A stretch of 64,000 nt of DNA, from contig NZ_JAQFIL010000001.1 in NCBI RefSeq assembly GCF_029504655.1, positions 5,151,001 to 5,215,000 of the forward strand. Reading direction: 5' to 3'. Numbering within the stretch: the first letter of the stretch is position 1; each line of letters starts with the position of its first letter. This DNA is from Catalinimonas alkaloidigena (GTDB taxonomy: Bacteria > Bacteroidota > Bacteroidia > Cytophagales > Cyclobacteriaceae). Shown piece by piece: positions 17,621 to 26,100 of this stretch. The position numbers and the translations under genes were made by a program. Under the pieces are notes generated by a model that saw only the letters and a list, made by a program, of their open reading frames with translations, did not search any database and was not told where the DNA came from.

Positions 17621-18244
17621 CTACCGATAAACCGTTTGTTGCTTCTGGAAGATGGACAGTCCGGCAATATCACGTTTTCCCTCGCGGATAGCCTGTCTGA
17701 CTTTCTGCTCGTCAAGCATAAGGTAGTGGCGGGGCACTTGGGAAAGGTCTTTGACCTCAAACGTCCAGACTTTTCTCACTCCATCGATACTATGCTGGGC
17801 TACTGCAATCTGTCGCTTGAACTGGCTTTCCTGGCGTACCTGTTCAGCGTTACCGCCTTCTTCTTTCGAACGTTGCTGTTCTTCCCGGGCAATTTTGTCC
17901 AGCATCGCTTGTTGCTCAGCTGCGATCCGGGCGTTGAACTGTTGAATCAGATTATCGGCTTTCTGGATGGCTTCTTCAATAGGAGTAATCAATTCTTTTT
18001 CCCTGGCGATCCAGTTCTTGATTTCATCCTGCATAGGGGTGGTGATGGCCTTACGTGCTGCACCTACCTGTTTAATCAGCTGCTTACCTTCACGGATGGC
18101 GGCAGCCACTATGGCCTTATCCCCTTCGTCATTGACGACTTCAACCATCTTCATCACCCGGACCAGGTTGTTGATTTTCTTGTTGGTTTCAGTTTGAAAT
18201 TTGATGATCGCAGAGGATTTAATTTGGGTATATTTAGCTAACAT
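17621..18244 (-). CDS. Phage-type recombination-module protein with coiled coil
   Basis: 207 residues. A long charged coiled coil fills residues 20-140. The C-terminus (VRKVWTFEVKDLSQVPRHYL, then IREGKRDIAGLSIFQKQ) matches a tail common in phage proteins encoded beside RecT/Erf annealases and exonucleases. Molecular function of this family is not settled. It lies between the exonuclease and the ssDNA-binding-like gene on the same strand. Confidence 0.65.
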   Translation of the reverse strand: MLAKYTQIKSSAIIKFQTETNKKINNLVRVMKMVEVVNDEGDKAIVAAAIREGKQLIKQVGAARKAITTPMQDEIKNWIAREKELITPIEEAIQKADNLIQQFNARIAAEQQAMLDKIAREEQQRSKEEGGNAEQVRQESQFKRQIAVAQHSIDGVRKVWTFEVKDLSQVPRHYLMLDEQKVRQAIREGKRDIAGLSIFQKQQTVYR

Positions 18245-18284
18245 GATTCGGTTTGGTTTGATCGTAAAATGAAAATGAATGGTA

Positions 18285-18310
18285 GGGAGAGAAAGGTAAA
18301 TCTCTCTCCC
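18285..18310. repeat. Hairpin between the ssDNA-binding-like and coiled-coil genes
   Basis: GGGAGAGA (18285-18292) pairs with TCTCTCCC (18303-18310). On the minus strand no T-run follows, so it is more likely an RNA processing or stabilising hairpin than a full terminator. On the plus strand TTTT follows, but no plus-strand gene precedes it. Confidence 0.45.
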
Positions 18311-18331
18311 TTTTAGAATTCAAATAACAGC

Positions 18332-18949
18332 TTACCCTAATGGGTATTCCCCTTCAAAGATTTTTTCCAGGTCACAGGAGACTTCCCCTAAAGCGGTTTC
18401 AATCTCTGCGGACAAAGGTTTGGGAGGGCTGACTACTACTGTGTAATCAGTATTCAGGCCCTCACCTTTCTTTTCTACGGTCAGGTCATAACCGCTAGGG
18501 TGGCCGTACTCCTCGCTTTCAACATAGCTTTTCAAAGCTTTCAAGACAGACTTTTGTGTGATCTCTAGGACCTGTAGCTTTTCTTTCTGGTAGTTGTACA
18601 CCAGACTGGCAATGAAATATTTTTGGCGTTCCATCTCACCGTCTTTCTTCAACTTAGCATTACGGTTGATCATTTCCTCTACGGAGAATTCACCGTCTAC
18701 TTCCCGTCTGCGGTAGGGCTTGGTAGTTTCTGTACCGTCCTCCCGTTCCATCGTGCCGTAAAAGATAAAACCTGATACCGGGCCTCCTACAAAGCGGAAA
18801 CGGTTCTTCCCGTATTCCATCTTCATAAACTGGTTACGTTTTTCGGGTATCTCATGCCCTCTGTCAAAAAAGTTGGGCGTTGCTAATACAGCAGCATTGT
18901 CGTTACCTGCTTCGTTGCTAACCTCTGAAATGTCTTTTACTTTTGCCAT
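18332..18949 (-). CDS. Probable phage-type single-stranded-DNA-binding protein
   Basis: 205 residues. The pattern GKNRFRFVGGPVSGFIFYGT, then KYFIASLVYNYQKEKLQVLEI, resembles T4 gp32-like and related phage SSB proteins, where an oligonucleotide-binding core is rich in aromatic residues. The C-terminus is acidic (CDLEKIFEGEYPLG), as in SSBs. It leads the exonuclease module. The match is by pattern, so the family label is tentative. Confidence 0.55.
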   Translation of the reverse strand: MAKVKDISEVSNEAGNDNAAVLATPNFFDRGHEIPEKRNQFMKMEYGKNRFRFVGGPVSGFIFYGTMEREDGTETTKPYRRREVDGEFSVEEMINRNAKLKKDGEMERQKYFIASLVYNYQKEKLQVLEITQKSVLKALKSYVESEEYGHPSGYDLTVEKKGEGLNTDYTVVVSPPKPLSAEIETALGEVSCDLEKIFEGEYPLG

Positions 18950-19473
18950 GATCTTTTAAAATTTTGTGTTAGAAAATAAGGTTAATTCATACCTCAACCC
19001 GGGGTGCACCTTGCTGATTGATTATACTTCAATATACAACTATTATGCGTATAAAACCAATATTCAATAGCAAATACAATATGAATAAATCAAGTAAATT
19101 AGCCTCTACAAGCTGATTTTATGGTATTATATGTAGATAATTTCGGAGTAATTATCAAAAAGCATGAAATAAATACGTATTTTATGACAAGTTGGTATGG
19201 AAAATGCACTGTAGTTAACCTCTCCCCCACAAAAAATCAGGAATTGGCAAGAGGACCGGACACCGCTGCCAGCCTTCCCCCACATGGGACAGATAAGCAG
19301 CCGGGTTTCTCTGTCAAGGACAGGCGAGGAACGAGGCTGATTCATTTTGCCTTGACAGAGAAAATTAGAGGCTGCTTAACTTACAAAGGATGGAAGGTGG
19401 ACGGTCCGGGGCGTAAGATGGCGCGAAGGGCGTTTTGCTACCTAAAAAATCGATTATTACAAAACGCTCTTGA
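18950..19473. other. Non-coding region with a long inverted repeat
   Basis: About 520 bases between the SSB-like gene start and the XRE gene stop. The open frames here have no protein-like composition. The 18950-19110 part is AT-rich and should hold the promoter of the recombination module. The main feature is the stem-loop at 19295-19377, listed separately. Confidence 0.5.
19295..19377. repeat. Two-part inverted repeat, candidate structured RNA or origin
   Basis: AAGCAGCC (19295-19302) pairs with GGCTGCTT (19370-19377), and TTCTCTGTCAAGG (19307-19319) pairs perfectly with CCTTGACAGAGAA (19350-19362), leaving a 30-base loop. The core TCTxTGTCAAG recurs in a second inverted repeat at 21388-21464. 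Candidates are a small RNA, a single-strand origin or oriT. Confidence 0.6.
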
Positions 19474-19839
19474 TCATTTGTTTTGAGTGTTTTCCAGTCG
19501 TTGGATGAGTTCCTGGTTCTGGGCTTCCAGCATGGCTATTTTTTGCTCCAGGTGTTTGATACGGAGGTTTTGGACATCAGAAGCTTGGGAAAATAAGTTC
19601 ATTTCTTCTTCAAACATGGGCACGTCATCTTTGAAGTAGTAGTTGACGTTGACCTGGGGATAGAGTTGAATGATTTCTGAGAGCGTTTCAAAGCTGGGTT
19701 TGGCCTGGCCTTTTTCTATCTTGTAGTATTTATCAGGACGGCTTAAACCTAAGCGTTTGCTTACCTGATAGGCATTGGTGCCTAGGGCTTTGAACACCGC
19801 ATTAAACTTCTCATGAACACTTTTTTGATCTTCCGACAT
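19474..19839 (-). CDS. XRE-family transcriptional regulator
   Basis: 121 residues. HTH in residues 10-65 (AFKALGTNAYQVSKRLGL, then KYYKIEKGQAKPSFETLSEI), then a C-terminal coiled coil (about 85-118, LRIKHLEQKIAMLEAQNQEL) for dimerisation. It is probably a repressor of element genes. The 19840-19900 upstream stretch has TACGTA/TTACGAA words that might be operators. Confidence 0.85.
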   Translation of the reverse strand: MSEDQKSVHEKFNAVFKALGTNAYQVSKRLGLSRPDKYYKIEKGQAKPSFETLSEIIQLYPQVNVNYYFKDDVPMFEEEMNLFSQASDVQNLRIKHLEQKIAMLEAQNQELIQRLENTQNK

Positions 19840-20380
19840 AGTATTACGTATTGTTTTCCGCTAATTACGAACTTTACAGTAAGCTTTCATACTATTTGTT
19901 TTTAATTGTTGGAAGATATAACACGGTATACGAAATAAAAAAGAAAAACTGAATATCCTTCCCCTTCTTTATTGGGATCAGTTTTCCCGAGTTGTGTGGG
20001 ATAGACACAGCTTTCAAAGTGGCAGGCAAAACACAATGCAAACAGTAGAGCATTGCGCTGGCCATGGAGCTTCTTGGAATGGCAGGACTGCGGAGGCTGG
20101 TGGGTTAGCTTTGTACTGCGTTTTAAAGAAGCGGAATGAGTGGCAAAGGGCTAGCCTGGTTTGGGTTGTGGTGGGCGACCAAGAGAGGTCACTGCAGCGA
20201 TAAATGTGCAGGCATGATTTCTCTTGGGCGAGGGGCTAATTAACACATTCTAACCCATACAGCTCCTCCGCTAAAAGGGTGGGTGGGATTAGTAGTTAAG
20301 TTTGTTTCAATTTTGAAGAGATCGTTTTTATAGTGAGCAGGTACCTCTTAAAAAACTTAGGTACCTGCAAACTCTGGTTT
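19840..20380. other. Non-coding region with a KpnI-type inverted repeat
   Basis: About 540 bases without a convincing gene on either strand. It includes the promoter of the XRE gene at the left. At 20337-20368 GCAGGTACCT and AGGTACCTGC form a perfect 10-bp inverted repeat around 12 A/T-rich bases, immediately after the stop of the zinc-ribbon gene; no T-run follows on the minus strand. Confidence 0.45.
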
Positions 20381-20557
20381 TCACAAGTCATACAATTGAG
20401 GATGAAAACCCATTGGAAAGTCATCGGGGTCTGCGAGCCTCTGGATAGTTTCATGTTGGCTTGCATCATTCTCAGACACTTCTGTGATAGCTTGGCCGCA
20501 ATCCGGGCAGTAATTCCAGTCAGCTTGCGTGTTTCGTTGGCATTGTGTGCAGTTCAT
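20381..20557 (-). CDS. Small zinc-ribbon protein
   Basis: 58 residues: ATG at 20557-20555, TGA at 20383-20381. Two CxxC knuckles, CTQC (Cys3, Cys6) and CPDC (Cys17, Cys20), then GQAI, form a compact zinc ribbon like those at the N-terminus of many membrane or regulatory proteins. The acidic tail ends DDFPMGFHPQLYDL. Its composition and codon pattern look real. Function unknown; location is between XRE and RadC genes of the element. Confidence 0.65.
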   Translation of the reverse strand: MNCTQCQRNTQADWNYCPDCGQAITEVSENDASQHETIQRLADPDDFPMGFHPQLYDL

Positions 20558-20846
20558 AGCGTAAAAGTTTTAAGTGAAAAATTAATGATGACCGCAACCA
20601 GGGTTTTGGGACATTAGTGCAAATATGGGTATGAGGAGAAGCTAAATAGCAAAGCGGTTTACGGTGCCTGGATTTGCACTATTGGCTCCAACCAACCCTA
20701 ACTTTGTTACCATTCATTTTGAGCTTGTGCGTTTGGAGTGTGTTTGGCAAGTGAGTTTTAAAGCGTTTTCACCTTTCAATTTTTTTTACGTCTTCATTAA
20801 AAGATTGGTCTCCACGGTGGGTGGGTTATCAAATAAAAGGAATGCT

Positions 20847-21317
20847 CTAAAGCACCCCTTCATCAGCAAATGAATAATAACTTGGGTCAGGTGTAATAAT
20901 AATATGATCCAGTACTGGTAAATCCAGAAAGCTTCCTGCTTCTTTGAGTTTGCGTGTAAGCTGCAAATCCGCCTGGCTGGGCGTCAGATTCCCGCTCGGA
21001 TGATTATGTGATAAAATAAGGGAACTAGCAGAACTTTTTAAAGCAGCAGCAAATATCAGCTTGGGATCAGCTACGGTCCCGGCAATGCCACCCGAAGAAA
21101 TGTTGACAATACCCAGCACTTTGTTGGCACGGTTGAGCAGCAGGATTTTAAATTCTTCCAGCAGTTCCAATTTGTTTTTGTCCCAATGTAGATGGAGGAT
21201 ACGATAGGCATCTTCTGAAGAGGTAACCTTGGGACGTAGGGAAGCTTTTACTTTGCTTTGGTAGTGAAGCGTGATTTCTGAGACTTGGTAAAGTGGTGAA
21301 GCAGGTGATGGTTTCAT
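20847..21317 (-). CDS. RadC-family JAB/MPN-domain protein
   Basis: 156 residues covering the RadC catalytic half without the N-terminal helix-hairpin-helix domain of full RadC. The metal-binding motif is SHNHPSGNLTPSQAD (His104, His106, Asp117). Short RadC proteins are frequent in conjugative elements and phage-like islands; their biochemical role is unclear and a link to antirestriction is only suspected. Same strand as ardC. Confidence 0.9.
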   Translation of the reverse strand: MKPSPASPLYQVSEITLHYQSKVKASLRPKVTSSEDAYRILHLHWDKNKLELLEEFKILLLNRANKVLGIVNISSGGIAGTVADPKLIFAAALKSSASSLILSHNHPSGNLTPSQADLQLTRKLKEAGSFLDLPVLDHIIITPDPSYYSFADEGVL

Positions 21318-21387
21318 AGCATTTTTTCTTTAGGTGACACATCATGTTTGCCTCACCTTAGCTTTGCTCCACTTGTGGGTTGTGGGT

Positions 21388-21464
21388 ATCTGTGTCAAGA
21401 GGAAAAGGCTTATACTCGCTGAGCCTGAGCACCTGGCTTTATGACGGAAGCTCTTGACACAGAT
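21388..21464. repeat. 14-bp perfect inverted repeat between ardC and radC
   Basis: ATCTGTGTCAAGAG (21388-21401) and CTCTTGACACAGAT (21451-21464) around a 49-base loop. The core TGTCAAG matches the 19307-19362 repeat, so the element carries two related stem-loops about 2.1 kb apart. It lies in a 265-base non-coding gap. Confidence 0.6.
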
Positions 21465-21582
21465 GAAGGCAGGAAAGCTATTTTTGCAAACCATGAATGT
21501 GCCACCGAGAGAAAGTAGATGCTATATCATCTCCAGCTCTCACTTGGAGTATTCTGTAATGGTTTTAGCAAAAAAAGGAAGG

Positions 21583-22506
21583 TCAATCTCCCCCCTCGTT
21601 ATTACCTAGTATATAATCTACTGCTTTCTGGGCGTGTTGGGCTGCTTCTACGACGAAACGCTTGTCATCATGCAGTACTTTGAGCCATCCCTGGATATAG
21701 GCAGCTGAATCGGTAAGTTCTTCTTCGGTTTGCAATCCCATCAGGTTGGAAAGGAAGCTTGCTCCCATCTCGGCAATAAGTTCCTCTTGGCCATACGTCC
21801 ATGAGCCAAAACGTTGGGGTTCAGTGACACTGGTACGGTTCAGGCGCTTTTGGTGGCCAGTAGCATGCGTAAGTTCGTGGTAAAGTACCTGAAAATACGC
21901 TTCGGTGCTATAAAATGCTGTCATGGGTGGCATATTGATGTAGTCCCTTTTTGGGTGGTAGAAGGGCGTATTGCTCTCGGTCTTGACAGCTACCGGATGC
22001 GGCATGGTGTTAAGAGGTTGTAAGCCTTGCATCAGTTTGTCTTCATCATTTAAAATTAAGGTGTTTTCAGACGGTAAATCAAAGGCAATACCTTCGGTAT
22101 CCTGGATATTAAATACTGAATAGTAGCGCAGGAAGGCTTTGCGTTCCACTTCAGTATTAGGCAGAGCTTTGGCTTCTTCTTCAGTGAGCTTGCGGCCGGT
22201 AAGCTTGCGGTAAAAATTCCACTGCCAGTAGATCACCGGAAGCGATTTGGAACCCTTCTTTATTCTTCCTCCCAGTTGTTGGGCTTGCCGGAAAGTGAGG
22301 AAGTAAGGCTGGGCAAAGTTAAAGCAGTTGAGCAATAATGCATTGATGCCACGATAGGGTTTCTTGGTGAGATAATTGGCAGCTGGGCCTTGAGCGTTCC
22401 AGCGTTGTTTCCAGGGGATGACACCTTGGTCTAATTTGTCAAGGATAATGTCAGTGATTATCTGGTAGACATCCTGACGTACCGGGGATTTTCCGTGCTT
22501 TTTCAT
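21583..22506 (-). CDS. ArdC-like antirestriction protein
   Basis: 307 residues from ATG 22506; the longer frame to 22599 has an unlikely N-terminus. The N-terminal ssDNA-binding domain (DVYQIITDIILDKLDQGVIP, then WKQRW, then PYRGINALLL) is followed by a zincin metallopeptidase domain with HELTH, a further His in ATGHQKRL and Glu in EELIAEMG. ArdC homologues protect incoming plasmid ssDNA or block restriction during conjugation. Its presence supports the view that 8.2-38.8 kb is one mobile element. Confidence 0.92.
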   Translation of the reverse strand: MKKHGKSPVRQDVYQIITDIILDKLDQGVIPWKQRWNAQGPAANYLTKKPYRGINALLLNCFNFAQPYFLTFRQAQQLGGRIKKGSKSLPVIYWQWNFYRKLTGRKLTEEEAKALPNTEVERKAFLRYYSVFNIQDTEGIAFDLPSENTLILNDEDKLMQGLQPLNTMPHPVAVKTESNTPFYHPKRDYINMPPMTAFYSTEAYFQVLYHELTHATGHQKRLNRTSVTEPQRFGSWTYGQEELIAEMGASFLSNLMGLQTEEELTDSAAYIQGWLKVLHDDKRFVVEAAQHAQKAVDYILGNNEGGD

Positions 22507-23132
22507 ACGTGTAATGGGTTTGTGTCCCGGGGTGGGACGGTGAAAAAAATTGATGAGCAGACTATCAGGCTTGAGGCTGGAATTCGGGCAACGAAGCAAC
22601 GGAATAAACTAGCGGAGGGATTGAGGGATAGCTTTATGCCGGAATTTCTTGCTTATTTTCCAGCAACCAAGCCTAAATTGCTCTATCCATTTGCATGAAC
22701 CTTGTGCGGTGGGTATTTGTATTTTTTGTAATACTTGAGAGTGTATTTAAAAAAAAAGACCAGTAGTAGAAGGATTGGGCGGCTATAGAATTGACTAATC
22801 CGTTTACTTGAGGAGCTTGAGTCTAGGAAAAGCTTTAGTAGACAATTTTACTTGGCTAAATAAGTCAGTTCGTAGAGCAATGTTTTGAAAACCCCACCAA
22901 TGGCGAATTACTATGTGATGATAAAAATGAAGCACTAATTAAAATCTGGCTACCAGAAAACAATAAATATATTCTCGAGAGCACATTTCAGTTGTACTTC
23001 CCTACTGAAAAGCAATGACTGGATTAGTTGAAAAAGCTTGATAAATAGCGACAAATAAAATTTTTTGTTTAATTGCACATGTACTATTATTATTTGTTTT
23101 ATACAAAGACTTCAATTTAATACCTAAACTTA
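22507..23132. other. Gap upstream of the Argonaute gene
   Basis: About 625 bases with no intact gene. The last 100 bases before 23133 are AT-rich and should contain the promoter of the Argonaute fusion. A gene remnant is seen at 22860-23018. Nothing else is recognised. Confidence 0.4.
22860..23018 (+). pseudogene. Short coding-like remnant upstream of the Argonaute gene
   Basis: An open frame of 52 codons without ATG start, ending at TGA 23016-23018. The translation is protein-like (for example DDKNEALIKIWLPENNKYI then LESTFQLYFPTEK). A preceding in-frame TAA and a coding-like stretch in another frame suggest a truncated, frameshifted gene. Family unknown. It may mark the left edge of the inserted defence cargo. 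Confidence 0.3.
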
Positions 23133-26100
23133 ATGTCGAACAACTACTTACCAAAAGAAGTATATGATAATCCAGGAAGGTATTGGGATTTTCTAACCGT
23201 CAGCGATGACAGGAGTTTTGAGGGGCAGCACTTTGATAGAAAAGAAGTTTGCAGAGCAGGATCAAATGGACAAGTAAGTAGAGGCGACCTTAAAAACTTT
23301 CGGAACAGTCAGATAGCTGAAACAATATCTGCATTTGCTAATGAAAACAAGGAAGGTGGATTGTTAGTATTGGGCATAGCTTCTGATGGAAGTGTACCGG
23401 GTTTAAATCATCTATCTGAGGAACAAGTAAATTCACTATGTAGCATAGACTATTTGGTGGGTCATAATTATCAAGCAAAAGTTCATAAACAAACAGTAGT
23501 AGGAAACGACGTAGAAATAGTTTTGATCTATACCTCCTGCTCCGTTAACACTATTTGCGCTACTGTAGGTCAGTCCCGCAAAGCTTTCCGAAGAGGTGGC
23601 ATACAGAATTTGGAACTAAATGATCAAGACGTCGAAAGGCTAAAAAGAGAAAAAGGAATTGTAGATTATGAGAATACTAATTGCTCAAGGTTTAGCGAAG
23701 ATGAAGTAGATCAAGGTGTTTACAGAGAATTTGTCAAAGGCTTTTTGAGTAATACTTCCTACGAATGGGCTACTATTGATTGTTTAAAGCGCGCTGGTGG
23801 CATTGATATCACCGGAGAATGGTTCACTAACGCTGGAAAATTGTTTTTCTCTCAGTTTCCGGGAAACAGTATCGCACACGCGTATATCCGATTGCTGCGT
23901 TTTGATAGTTCCTATGAAGAACGTGACAACCGCCCCACTCCCACATATGATAAAAAATTCAAGGGACCCTTAACAAAGCAAATCCGCGACTTCAGGACAT
24001 TCATAAGCGAATCAGCTTTCTTCGAAACCTATCAGAAACGAAAAGAAGGTGGTGGATTTACCGACGAGCCGGAATACCCCCTTATCGCTATTGATGAGGC
24101 TGTTGTTAATGCTGTAGCGCATAGAGATTATGCTATCACTCGCCCTATCCAATGTGAAAAATATACAGATGCTTTCGTAGTAATCAATCCTGGTAATATT
24201 ATTCAAGATCACAGCGTCCCTGATCATTTCTCTCTGGATGATACAAGGCTACAGCACTACAGCAGAAATCCTAAGATTATGGAATGGTTGGGTCAAATGA
24301 AGGATGTGCAGGGTAGAGCCTTTGTGTTAGCCTTACAAGAAGGAACCCGAAGGATGCGTGAAGAGACGGCTAAGCTTGGTTTACCCGCGCCTGAATACAA
24401 GACGACAGCCGTCGAAACTACATTGGTACTTAGAAACAATGCTTCGCTTCGTAAAGACGTACCAAATCTTAACGCAGCCGAAGGTTACCCTGAGTACACT
24501 AATCTGTATCGGCTAACCGGATTCTCTGATAATATTGAAGAAAACAGACAACGCCGTCGTGAGATATTATCAACTTTTAAAAATAAGCTAGCAGCCAACG
24601 GTTGGTTTATTGACAAAGACAGATATGGACTCCTAGTAGCACATAGAAAAGGATTATCTAACCCAGCACCTGATAAGGTATCAGAGATTGTTCGGTTGTT
24701 CCCAGCTTATTCTTTTCAAATTAGGCAATACTTCGGAAAGCAATATTTGATAGTAGACTATACAGTAGAACTACAAAGCGTAATCAATCTAGCTACGTGC
24801 CTCGAGTGCTTTTCAACGCAAGTTTTAAATGGTTATAGTTTAAGATGTATGGCTAACCTTCAAGGATGGTCTAAAGGCAAGATAACTACCGTTGAAAGCG
24901 AATACAGCGAAGTATTTGTCTTTAATACTGATTTGGTAGAGAAGATACCTAACAGTAAAATAATTCCAAGGTTACCTTTGGCACTTATTGAAAAGGTGTT
25001 GGAAAGGAAGAATGTCCGCTACGATTTAACCAAAGAAATTAAAAAAGCTTCTCTGATGCAGGGTAGAGATGCTTCAAGACTGCGGGCTGAGCGCACCCAA
25101 AATCTAGTTGATGATCTGCTACGAAATATTTTTCCACTTAGCTTTTCTAATCAAGCAATCTCTCTAGCAAGTACACCTCTGCTTATATCTTCTCGTGGCG
25201 ATGGACTCCATCAATTGAAAGCAGATAGCCTAAAAGAGCCGCAAGTTGAATTTTCTAGACACCATGCTGAAGCAGATATAAGGCAAGGGATTACCGCTTT
25301 TGGCTCTTACGAGAACAATCCTAAAGATGTAGAGATCATCCCTCTGTGTAGCCGGGCTCTCACATCGCAGATGGAAGATTTGATTAGTAGACTAAGAAAT
25401 GGAAAATTTAAATTCAAGGGAAGCGAAAGAACGTTCGGAACCAAATTTCTCTATAGTACCATCATCAATGCAGACCAAGAGCATCTGGAGAAAGAGGTAA
25501 AGAGACTATTAGAACAACACCCAAACTGGTACGGTAATACTAATCTACCAAGAATATTTCTGGTTCATTGTCCAAATGAGGGATATGCGAAGGATGATGA
25601 GAACTCTCCTTACTACAAAGTCAAGAGAATACTATTTGAAGCAGGGATACCTTGCCAAATGATCAGTTCAGCCACTCTATCAAATCCCGATTTCAAAGAC
25701 TTGAATCTAGCCTTGAATATCGTTGCCAAATGCGGACAGACACCTTGGGTGCTTCCAGAATCTATTCCTGATTGTGACTTTTTCGTTGGCTTATCGTATA
25801 CCCAAAGCTCTAGAGCGCAAAACAGTCGCCTGATGGCATTCGCTAACGTATTTAATCAATACGGAAGATGGGAATTTTATTCAGGAGGTAGTGACGCTTT
25901 TTCTTTCGAAGAAAAAGCTAAGCATTACGATCAACTTGTAAAAACTACACTGGCCAGACTTGACCTTTCAGAAGAGCCTACGGTTTGTTTTCACTACTCA
26001 GCTAAGTTCTCCAAAGAAGACCGAAAGGTAATTTTACAAGCTGCTAGAAGTATCCGCCCCAGAGGAAACTATGTGTTTGTCTGGATTAATACAGATCACA

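Noticed and set aside
16840..17760. Long 306-codon version of the RecE-like gene
   Set aside because: Its first 85 codons overlap the next gene and have no family similarity; the conserved family start is at 17505.
19121..19486. 121-codon plus-strand open frame between recombination and XRE genes
   Set aside because: Composition is not protein-like, it overlaps the inverted repeat and the end of the XRE gene, and the region reads better as non-coding.
20337..20368. Perfect GGTACC-centred inverted repeat as a terminator of the zinc-ribbon gene
   Set aside because: No T-run follows on the minus strand; kept only as a repeat in the gap entry.
19994..20617. Two plus-strand open frames in the 19.9-20.6 kb gap
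   Set aside because: Unlikely residue composition; the second is the antisense shadow of the zinc-ribbon gene.
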